Positions 1-9,700 of a DNA stretch of 64,000 nt are shown here, piece by piece. The stretch is from Perkinsus marinus ATCC 50983. Taxonomy: Eukaryota; Perkinsozoa; Perkinsida; Perkinsidae. The stretch covers positions 432,505 through 496,504 of the forward strand of contig NW_003210321.1 of the NCBI RefSeq assembly GCF_000006405.1, given 5' to 3'. A model generated the notes under the pieces. That model saw only the letters and a program-made list of their open reading frames with translations. It was not told where the DNA came from and did no database searches. Each line of letters opens with the position of its first letter. Position 1 is the first letter of the stretch. The position numbers and the translations under genes were made by a program.

Positions 1-341
1 TGTTATTTCCTCCGCGGAAAGCACTGTTGATGTAGAACGCCTTTATAGCGATCAGTAACAACAAGCCTCTGGGCAACAAAGTGAAGGGTCCTGTAACCTA
101 CGAGTGCGGCCATTCTGTGAGGTGACAACAGTTCCGGTTCTGGGCTATGTGCAACCCCTCTGTGTTTCCTCAGGAACATGGCGCGATGGATTTTCTAGAG
201 TACGTTATCATGTCAAAGCAGTTTCCGCGTAAAGGGCTTAGAGTTGCGTTAATGGCTTCCGCCTATCAATCGACATATCCTGAAACCTCGTTGTCGGTTG
301 TATTACTCGTTTGGTTTAGTTTTTTTCGACTCAAGATTTCT

Positions 342-1641
342 ATGACGGTAGGAGGCCGCTCCTTTATCACAACTATCCCTTGCTTCTTTAGTCCCAGGAT
401 AACGTTGTTCGCTTTGGTGGAGTCCCAGAGCATTTTAACGCACCGTTCCAACGCCTACTGCAGCGCCAAGCTAAACTTGATTCATCTGCCTGTGCCCCTC
501 AGGTGGGATCCGACTGACACTGTATGAGCCATCTCGCTAGCTATGTTGCCTTAGTTGGCTTGGAGAACATATCCTGGTGGCAGCGGAGCGATGCTGAAGG
601 CTGTAATCTCCAAGGAGGTGGACTGCGCATGCGTGCTCACTGAGTCAGCTGTCGCCCACATCATTAAGAACTCAGGCAAAGACGCCAGAGACCAGGTCAG
701 GATTCTCGGTAAGATCAGAAGGTAGCGAGGTTAGTCCAGGCCGGCGACGGTGCTGGCCTCAGGTACATACGTTGCGTCTCCTCTGGTCTGGGGAGTTCAT
801 ACGTCATCAAAACGTCCAACTGACTCCCAGAGCAATGTTTTTGGGATATCCCGTTTTGGCAGTGGCTCGCACATCATGGCAAAAGTCGACAAAGACAAAG
901 TTGATGGAGACCTTGCCTTCAAGGTCGGAGCGGAGAAACATAGTTGAATGCAGGAATTAGTCCGAACTAGGTTGTGAACTCCCTCGATGGAGCTGTTGAG
1001 TCGATGGCCAAAGGGGATATCGATTACTTCATGTGGGAGGTCTTCACAACGAAGTAGAGTCCATCCTGGTCTGATCTGTTCATAAATTAACCTGCCAGGC
1101 ACCTAGTCGACAAGGGTGAATGGAAGTTAGTGAGGAGAGTCCCAGCTCCTTGGCCTGCTTTTGTCTTCGTGGTAAGCACTTGTGAGCTGCTGCGTCGAAT
1201 CAGAGCACGAGTTTTTCTTACTAGGTGAGCGAGGATATCTCGTCTGATCGTTTAGAGGCAGTCAAAACAGTCGTACATGCTGTTCATGAAGAAATCGAGC
1301 GGATGCTAGGAGATCGAGATGAAACGCGCGACTTCATCTCCGAATTGTATGTGCTGCCTCTTGCAGTTCTGGGGAAGTTCCAGCTAGATACAACATGTCA
1401 TCGGATGACACTGCAAGCTGGATGAAAGACGTCAAATGGCAATGCAATACTGAAGTCGACAAATCTGTGAGCCGCTCTGCTGTCACTCTAGTTGTACAGT
1501 ACGACTTGTACTTTTCGATCGTTGCAGGCCCTATTATTGGCTCAAGATACCCTGCGTGACTGCGGTATTGTCGATGAACGGGCCAAGATTCAGCCAGACG
1601 ATCTCATTGTTACGGGCTCTTGCGTACTCGCCGAGTCCTAG
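342..1641 (+). CDS. Ca3427-like periplasmic-binding-fold (PBP2) protein
   Basis: Predicted type-2 periplasmic-binding-fold protein of the family found in fungi and bacteria as stand-alone solute-binding-like proteins (Ca3427-like); its ligand is unknown. Exons read 342-347, 392-502, 555-708, 763-923, 971-1053, 1099-1171, 1225-1346, 1367-1466 and 1528-1641. They keep one frame for 307 codons and stop at TAG. Family landmarks in order are VPEHFNAPF near the N-terminus, YPGGSGAM, VASPLVWGVHT, GISRFGSGSHIM, the DYFMWEVFTTK block followed by HLVDKGEW, PAPWPAF, and a C-terminal helix region with DTASWMKDV. No signal peptide is evident, so a cytosolic location is likely. Exon 1 codes for only two residues. 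The seventh intron is only 20 nt. The start ATG was chosen because it leads directly into the conserved N-terminus. The family is certain at about 0.85; the function is not known. Confidence 0.85.
1347..1366 (+). other. Ultrashort 20-nt spliceosomal-type intron
   Basis: The 20 bases GTATGTGCTGCCTCTTGCAG have a GTATGT donor and a TTGCAG acceptor. Reading through them shifts the frame and soon hits a stop, while removing them joins two segments that both fit the binding-protein family. It would be among the shortest spliceosomal introns known; a transcript would settle it. Confidence 0.7.
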
Positions 1642-1748
1642 GTTTCATGTTTACCCCCGAGCGGGATCGATTAGGTATTGTTTCTTGAAAACTTCATTCT
1701 TGTTTCGCTATCATTAGTTGCGGACAAGTTTAGATCGACAGCACTGTA

Positions 1749-1794
1749 TGACCCCGGGCCGTTCTGATCTGCGCTACCGTTACGCCACAGGACC
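1749..1794 (-). pseudogene. Truncated tRNA-Trp relic
   Basis: The 5' part (acceptor and D-arm) and the 3' acceptor end match the two tRNA-Trp genes downstream, but the anticodon arm and T-arm are largely deleted, leaving 46 nt. It begins the tandem array and is surely non-functional. Confidence 0.7.
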
Positions 1795-1876
1795 GAATTA
1801 TGGAGCGTATATGGTTCCTATAGGAACTATGGAGATACATCCTCGTGTACTGCTGAAGACCCGTTAACCCAGGATA

Positions 1877-1948
1877 TGACCCCGGCCCGATTCGAACGGA
1901 CAACCTTCTGATCTGGAGTCAGATGCGCTACCGTTGCGCCACAGGGCC
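1877..1948 (-). tRNA. tRNA-Trp (CCA anticodon)
   Basis: A 72-nt cloverleaf on the minus strand. The 7-bp acceptor stem pairs fully with two G-U pairs, the D-arm is standard, the anticodon loop CTCCAGA carries CCA, the T-arm loop is TTCGAAT, and the discriminator is A. It lies in a tandem unit repeated about every 154 bp. No intron is present. Confidence 0.92.
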
Positions 1949-2030
1949 GAATTATGAAGTGTATATGGTTCCTACAGGAACTATGGAGAGACATCCTCGT
2001 GTACTGCTGAAGACCCGCTAACCCATGATA

Positions 2031-2102
2031 TGACCCCGGCCCGATTCGAACGGACAACCTTCTGATCTGGAGTCAGATGCGCTACCGTTGCGCCACAGGG
2101 CC
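2031..2102 (-). tRNA. tRNA-Trp (CCA anticodon), second copy
   Basis: Identical by eye, over the whole cloverleaf, to the copy 154 bp away, with similar flanking sequence. Both therefore arose by tandem duplication of a unit that includes flanking DNA. All stems pair and the anticodon is CCA. Confidence 0.92.
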
Positions 2103-2175
2103 GAACTACAAAATGTGTACACGAACTATCGAGATACATCTCTGTGTACTCCCGAAAGACCACAAATCCGTGATA

Positions 2176-2247
2176 CGACTCCATTCCGATTCGAGCGAAC
2201 AACCTTCTGATCTGAAATCAGGTGCGCTACAGTGGCGCCTATGGACT
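2176..2247 (-). pseudogene. Degenerate tRNA-Trp derivative with UCA-like anticodon
   Basis: The sequence aligns with the neighbouring tRNA-Trp genes along its full length, but the acceptor stem has several mismatches. The anticodon loop reads TTTCAGA, so the anticodon would be UCA (UGA-reading). The T-stem is also imperfect. The poor acceptor stem argues for a pseudogene, although the anticodon and D-arms are still recognisable. Confidence 0.6.
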
Positions 2248-2502
2248 GAACTCCGAAACTGTGCTGCTCTAGGAGATATGAGGATGCGGCATTGTTTTTC
2301 GGCAGATTTCTTGACTCGTTTCGGCTCCGATTCGTGAAATACGCTTTGTAAAGCGATACGTCGTCGGCAGCAGAATAACATCATTTGAAGATTGACGTAA
2401 TCCCACTCATGAAGTCTCAATACAACCTTGGTTCAACATTCGAAACCGCATTATGCACTGCTAAACAAGTCCGCGGAAAGCAATTCAAGTAAATGGAGCT
2501 CA

Positions 2503-5500
2503 TCATTTATGGACCTCACTGGGTCTACGCTGCGCAAGCTCAGTGTCGATATCCCTGAACTGGCGCGTCATCGGAGGATACAAGAACGGCCTCAAATCGA
2601 ATCTATTATCATCCGGAGAGTATGCTTCAGCGTGATACGAGGGAGTCAATACAGTGCCTACATCGCAACAACACTGTGCATGCCTTACATATATTGGCAC
2701 TTACACTTATGCCTATTCCTGCAGTAACAGTTGAAGAAGTGTTTCACCTTGTTTGCGACTTCATCTGCACTCTCATTACGGCTTTCACCCCACATAATCC
2801 GAAGTTTGTGGAACATTTGCACCGGACCGCAGCGCTCCATCTTCCGAAGCCGGCCGAACCAACCAAGCTCCTGAGCGATACATGATGCGCCGTCGGACCC
2901 CTCCAAAACTCACATTGTAGGTCATGCCCATATCGACTTCGTCGAGTTGTGCCGGTTCTCCCTCGACTGTTGGTCGCAGCTCTGCCGTTGGAGGTGCTTG
3001 GACCTTCAGTGAAGAGGATGAACGTCATCTTACGAGTCAACTTACGATCTCGGCGAGCGCTGGGTATCCCAAATTGGTTGATGCCCAGACCAGGAATGAC
3101 TTGAGATCTCCCTTAGAAATGCTGCCTATGGGATTAATATCACCCGAGGAGCAGTCGTACTTCGTCAAATAACCACGAAGTGCCTCATCGACATTACCTG
3201 AAATAGGATGCAATGACCATTGCTGAGAGTATACCCTACCAGTCGAGAGGACGAGTAAATAGCCTCCTCGCCTCCTAGCATGAGGGAGTAGCTGCGCCAG
3301 CATGAACGACATCACCATCCGACTTCGAGCTTGGATGTTCTGCAGTGCCAGGTCCGTCGTACGAGTGCCTGATCGTCCTCATCGCTGCCTTCTCACAGGT
3401 CGACGTCAGTCCTCACCTCCCTGAGACAGATATCTCGGTTTCAGCTCCTCATCGACTTTTCCATCTTCATTAGTGATGACATAGTCCGTGAAGGCCTCCT
3501 CAACAGCATCGCAAATTTTGTCGATCATCACAAATTTGTGATAGCTACCAACCTATAGACGATTGCGTGAATAACCTCCGCTACCAGCAGTCGCTCTCCT
3601 CAGTACCTGCTGGGCGATCCTCTCGGCTAAGTTACGAGTAGCTTCCCCTGAGTTTTTCGATGCCAAATATGCGGTATGAATAATGCAGTTGGCGAGCTCT
3701 TGAGAGGTCTTGGGGAGAACCTGAAAATAGTGAATCAAGAGACGTTCATGACAAGCGTCTTGAGGGCAATACTCAGACCGGCTGATAGGTTGATACCTCA
3801 GATGCAGTAATTCGCTTCACGTCCGCCTCAACTTGCTTATCCCCCTCGATGAGCCTGTCCATGACCAGCTGGCACATAGAACCGCATATCGCCAGGACCT
3901 AGGAAACACCCTACCACACGAGAGAACACCACATAACCGCTTACACTAGCGCTGTCAGCTCCACCCGAAAGAGGAATGAAGAACCCCGAAGCCCCACTAC
4001 GACGTAGGTAATCCCAAAGCCAGCACGCGGGACCTAAGTAGCCACGAAATAGCCCTCAAACCACAGCCTAGTGGACAATTGACCTCGAGCAATCTCTTCC
4101 ATAGGATCACAGACGATCGGTTTCACAGGAAGATTCGCCGATATGAACCTACAATACAACGTCATACATAGTGAAACGATACCGTACAGTACCTATTTGC
4201 CGGATCGCAAAGACGGAAGCCTCTACAGTCGACTCGAGGCACTCTTGAACCCGTCAACGCTGCTGCTTGAGTGCATCGTGACTTCTTGCTAGCACGATAA
4301 GAGCGAACCTGACAGCGGCATATGATGGACAGAGAGTGAAGTATGAATTATCACCTCATCAAGATCAACATTAGCAGTGATGACCTCAACCTCTTTGATG
4401 GCGAACTGAGACCCTTGCGCACGAACTTCGCCATTCACGGCGATCAATGACGAACCGTCGAAATACCTATACGATAGACCCGGCATAGCTCCAATTCCCG
4501 CGGACGGACCTAGTGAGTCTTACAGTCGTCCACCATCACAGCCCATGGAGTTGGCATATAGATATACTCCGCCAGACTTGGACGTAGCACCTACATAGGA
4601 GAACATCAAATTCAAGCCGACAACAGCAGCCTCACCGGCGATCAACTTCAGACGCTTTTTCAGTTTCCTCAACTCGTGATGAGATCCACTACCATTGGCA
4701 ATAATGTCCACGCCATCAAGAGCCATAACTGAGAGCAGCACGATGATTCTTCAAATTAACCCTACTCGTTACTCGTATGAGGATTCTCAGGAGCCCATAG
4801 CTCCTCACAAGCCTCGCAACCCACAGCACAATCTGCTAGTTGTACAACTCCAAACCCGAAGGGGCATGTCTGCTGACGGACATCTGAGACCCGAAATTCT
4901 CACGTCGTCCGCAATGTATGACTTACCGGCCGGCAGGGCCTCTTGGACCACGTCGGGGACAAGCATCTCCTCCAGACCGCGCTCCATAGGCCACGGCGCG
5001 AACCACCTAAGCCGATTAAAAGTGACCATCATCGACTATACTGTCCTCAGTACCTTGACTCACGGTAGTTGCCATCATCAGCTAGGAGCATCTTGGGCCG
5101 CACGAGTAGTATGCGTCCCCGATAGAGGAAAACTCTACAGTTGTAACCAGTCGACTTGAATCTAATGATGATGGTAAACGCTACCACACCTTCACTACAT
5201 CTTGTATTACAGAGCCGGCATCCCTATGTCCATCAGCATGTCCAGATCAGAGGTAGCTGTCTAAGACACACCAACCATAACACTACGAGGCAGATACCCT
5301 ATCTATTACTATGATGTGTGCAAGGGATTCCCAACAGTGCTGGAATGTGTCCGTCTCGAGGAAGTGATCCTCACATCCGTAACCGGAGAGCTCCAATTCC
5401 GGACCGGTACTGAAAATTATGATTTCAAATGGATGATGCCGGGGAGAAAACGGAGACCGTGTGAACGACGATTCGTAGAGTGAGAACTCACCGGAACTTT

Positions 5501-5619
5501 GCGTTTTTGTTGTGAGCAATACGAATGCTCTCGATGACTCTTTTCTCGTTGCCGTCGAAATCGAGGGCCCACTGGTCCAGGTTGCAGGTGGCAACCACTG
5601 CCATTGACTGACCCACCAT
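2503..5619 (-). CDS. NADSYN1: Glutamine-dependent NAD+ synthetase
   Basis: Makes NAD+ from nicotinic acid adenine dinucleotide with ATP, using ammonia from glutamine; a cytosolic enzyme that ends de novo and Preiss-Handler NAD synthesis. The N-terminal nitrilase-type glutaminase domain begins with [15 protein letters not shown] and continues with [15 protein letters not shown], the [16 protein letters not shown] segment and [16 protein letters not shown]. The synthetase domain shows the ATP-binding [12 protein letters not shown] loop, then [59 protein letters not shown] and, near the end, [17 protein letters not shown]. Many introns of about 45-60 nt separate these blocks, each in a different frame. 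The start is the ATG of [12 protein letters not shown]; the stop follows RPSEVHK. Order and content match the roughly 700-residue eukaryotic enzyme. Exact exon ends were not all resolved. Confidence 0.92.
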
Positions 5620-5927
5620 GAGAGAACGGATACCTTACTACGAGTAGGCGGATTGTACAGAACTTATGAGCGAGAAGGCAATACTTATAGCAACACAACT
5701 TCAACAGCACGTCGATGAGCAAACACACTACAGCGGAGCTTATGAGGTTGATGAGAGATGAAACTCTCAACGATCCATAACACTACATCAAGTTGCATGC
5801 AGAGTTGGAGAGCCCAATACACCCACTGGGGAAGACGAAGCAGAACTAGCAGTTACTCCTGGGAAAAATCAGCTTCATAAAAACACGCACAGCGACTACG
5901 GGAGCCACGAACCCCATGCCAAGTAGC

Positions 5928-5984
5928 GACGCTAAAGCTTGGAGTTCCCTCTATTGACTGGAGGGATCCCCAAGCTTAAGCGTC
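5928..5984. repeat. Long imperfect hairpin (24-bp arms, 9-nt loop)
   Basis: Arms 5928-5951 and 5961-5984 are inverted complements at 21 of 24 positions, both carrying an AAGCTT core, around a 9-nt loop. It lies upstream of the NAD synthetase start, in sequence without a recognised gene. It could be a structured RNA or the remnant of a small mobile element. Confidence 0.6.
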
Positions 5985-5999
5985 TATTCTAGTCACCTT

Positions 6000-6485
6000 A
6001 GCGACACTGAGAAGCCTAGCAGGATAAGCGATGACTCAAGCTCATAAGTCTTTGCATATCCTGCTAGGATCGACTCATCGATGCGCCACTACCTTAGAGA
6101 CTGGAGTATGTCGGAGACCCCGATTCCCCCCAAACTACAACTTTTTCGTCCGATTGGTCTCGTGTAGTCAACCTTGCGCTACCGTCTACCAAGCTAGCAC
6201 TGCGGTCCGCGCCACCGTACTGCGTACGAATATACCTACTGTTTAGTAGGAGGAAGCCAATCGAGCTGAAACCTTCTGATTTGAGAGAACGCTGTAGCAT
6301 CTTAGTTGTCCCAAATGACGAGGTTTTGGGAGAACGTTGGATCGTCTTCGCATTTTCTCATCGTTCTCCGCCATTGAAATCCACCAGGTATCGGCTCATT
6401 CGGATCCTTCGTATGCTAACATCTAAGATGGTCCATCTCGCGGGAATCCCTACCTCCATGCCTACTTAGCAAACTTCAAACACAG
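6000..6485. other. No recognised gene
   Basis: Short open frames occur on both strands, but none shows family motifs. Upstream exons of the gene split by the retrotransposon may lie here. Confidence 0.4.
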
Positions 6486-6623
6486 TTGTCGGCGAATATA
6501 CGCGAGTACGTTCCGCTTGAAAGATTCAAGTTTTCAAGATTTAAACGCTGCCTGTGTGGTACGAAAGGCACTCAGCCGAAAGGAACTGAATCCATCGTCA
6601 ATTCCGTTCAGATGGAGTGTGCT

Positions 6624-6781
6624 TGTTCGCGCGCGTATGCACGAATCTCGCTCGCCCATTATTCGTTGCATGAAACGGCTCGCAGCCCTCAGGCTGAAAT
6701 AGATAAGATAAGAAGCCTTATTACCTATTATGGCTATCCCAAGTGTTGTTGAGTCAACCAGTGCGGGTGTTACTACTAACA
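6624..6781 (+). repeat. 5' LTR
   Basis: 158 bp beginning TGTTCGCGCGCG and ending ACTACTAACA. It matches the 3' LTR at 157 of 158 positions by eye. An ATG at 6730 within it opens the polyprotein frame. Confidence 0.95.
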
Positions 6782-9700
6782 TGGTGGAGAACCCGCTGGC
6801 TGAGCTCCTTGAAGTCCTCGGTATTGCTGAACCCTCACTACTACTATGGTTATCTGCCGCTGAGTTAGAGACTGCCATGGAAGGCCAACCTCTTAGTAAG
6901 AAGGTCTATCTACGACGTACCTTCTTCACCTATATAGACGCCGAAGGCCGTAACTCTCAAGCTGCAAGCCTCTCTCGAAGGTCAGCAAACACAGTACATC
7001 CACAGCAGGTTACAACTTCTGCTGCCACTGTGCAGGTCTACCCTCAAGGAGTGCCCCAGGCCCCTCTCATGCAAGGTCAACAACACCCTTGTAACAACGA
7101 CATCACCAACGTGGCGTATTGGTGTGATCTATCCCACAACTATGATAAGGAGAAGGCGCTTGATACAACGAAGGCCATCAATGCTGTTTCCCATATCAAG
7201 TGCCCCGACAACAAACAGTACAAGGGAAACTCTGATAACAGGAGTATCAACTACTTCCTGAGTCTTATCCGCTGCGAAGCAAAACAAACAGCGCTGGGCC
7301 CTCGATTATCGTACATCTACCTATCCAATTGTCTTAGCCAGTCGGTCAAGAGGAACTTACAGATCCACTTGGAAACTACTATGGACCCCACTCTCTACTT
7401 GAACGACTATGTTCTGACACTATCACAAGCACTTGGCTACCTTCAACATAAGTACTGTCTGTCGAATTCACATGCGGAAGTCATGAGATACTTCTCTGAC
7501 GTCAAGATGGACAATGGTGACATCAACATTTACGATTACCTCGACCGTATCGAATCTGCTGTTGCTATGTGTGCGAGTGTTGGCCTCCATCTACAACCCA
7601 GTCAAGTCAACCTACACTATCGTGAAGGCCTCCATCCCACTCTGAGGAAGACTGCAGACGAGAACTACGCGGCCATCGATGATGTCCAACAGCTTACGCA
7701 AGCCCTACGTAGCCATATCCGCTGCAATCCAAAGCTCTACATCAGCAATGCTAATTCAAACAAGGCCCCTCCGGTATCAACTGCTACTTCTACTAAGGCT
7801 CCTAATCCCAAGCTTCCTAGGGTTGAAGACCCCGAGACTCTCAAACTCTGTCGAGAGCAAGGGATATGCTTGGCCTGGACAGCTCGCAGGCAGTGCCGCT
7901 ATGCCGATAATTGCAAGTACAAGCATAGTGACGTAGCCCGTTTACTACAACACCAAAAAGATGACTATCACCTCCCTCCTGGTTCTGACATGGTCTTAAG
8001 GTCTACTTTCTGTGCCGACAACAACTTCTTCATCGTTGCTGACACTGGCTGTACAAGATCTATTATATCTTGGCGACTTGCGACGGCCTTACTACAGCAC
8101 TATCCTGACGGCCAACTCATTCCTTGTAAGCTCTCTTTTGATACTGCAACTACAACTCGATCTATGAGTTCACTCTACCAACTCAAGATCAAGTTTCCCA
8201 TCTGCGATGGAAACCGTCAAGTCTCAACATTCACATGGTCACCGTCTATCATCAACGACGGACTACTACTTCACTCTGATGGACTCCTCGGTATGGATAC
8301 TCTTTCCATCAATGCCGACGGTCTCCTCATCAACATCAATGGTTCATTGGTTCAAGCTTCAAAATTTCTTTGTAGCTCCCATTCATTGGATAAATATCGG
8401 TCATCAGGCATCACGTCTCCGACATCCACTACGAGCCCAATCGGTTCATCATTGTCAGAGCTATATATTTGCCCAACAGCCGCTCCTACTCAAGGTCCTA
8501 TCCGGTCAACATTCGACTGCACGACCTCCACTAAATCTGATCTATCTACGCCTACTTCATCAACGGCATCATCAGATGACTCTATCGAAGGCCATCATAT
8601 CGCCGCTCTCAAAGGCAAGGCCTCTAAAGAAAACTCGGACGACGCTATCTCCTACGACGTCGATTCACTAGGCGACACACCACCTACATTTCCTAAACCA
8701 CCCGAAGGCTACCAACTACTCGAGACCATCTACAACAACGAATGGTGTACTATTGGTATCCTTTCTAATAAGGATGGTAACAAAGAGTATTTCGTTGACT
8801 ACAGTGACCAACTACTGCGGCTAGCTCTAGACAATCAGCCGAAACCGGTCCCTTCTACTCACTATTTCCTCATCAAAGCTAGTACTGACGAGCGTCAACA
8901 AGCAGAACAGCGCATCGACGCCCTGATCAATGAAGGCAAACTACAACTTACTGGTATTGGTGATATCAACAACTACACTACAAATTGGTATCCACGTACT
9001 GGTCGCAAGCGGGTTAGACCTATACAGCCTACAATAAGGACTAATGACTTGCTCAAAAAGGCCAGCAAGAAGTTCCCAATCAAGGACTGCCAATCCAAGA
9101 TACCTCGCATTATCAACAAGTACAGGTCATCTGCTACTGCTCATTCTATGGATATCAAGGATACCTATAGATCTCTACCCCTAAGTGAAGATGGTAGACG
9201 TCAACTGGCTGACGGCGATTTTCTGTATAAGTGTGCTGAGTTCTGTCATTCTCTCAAGCATACTGGTGCTCCTGAGATCACTGCTATTCTCAAGTGCTAT
9301 TTCGATCCGAAGTCAACCACTATCGACTTCGATGAAGCAGCTAAAAAGGCCTCAAGAAGCTGCATCACTTGTGCTCTCGTCAAGACCGACCCTGGCGATA
9401 GACAACCCAAGAACCCCACCTCCAACGATATAGTCATCCCTGATCGACCATTTCAAGTAGCCAGTTTGGATGTACTTGGTCCTTACGTTACGACTACAAC
9501 AACCAATGGTTCGACCGGTAAATTCTACTCCATCAATTTGGTCTGTCAGCTCACTAATCTACTCTTATGTTACCCTACTATTAGTGCGCCGACGGCCATC
9601 GATATACAACGAGCAGCCAACCTACCCCATCGGCTCTATCATTACCCACTACAGAGAATTTCGACTGACAACGCTAGTATCATCAAGTCAGCTTCAAAAT

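Larger units (their letters stand above)
1749..2250. repeat. Tandem array of tRNA-Trp units
   Basis: Four units, each holding a tRNA-Trp sequence or relic on the minus strand, are spaced about 128, 154 and 145 bp apart. The spacer, with the recurring words GAACTATGGAGA and CATCCTCGTGTACTGC, is shared. The two central units are intact and the two outer ones decayed. Confidence 0.85.

Noticed and set aside
1537-1546. TTGGCTCAAG, the 3' end of the dinoflagellate/perkinsid spliced leader
   Set aside because: It lies inside exon 9 of the binding-protein gene and encodes conserved-frame residues; the rest of the leader is absent, so it is most likely chance.
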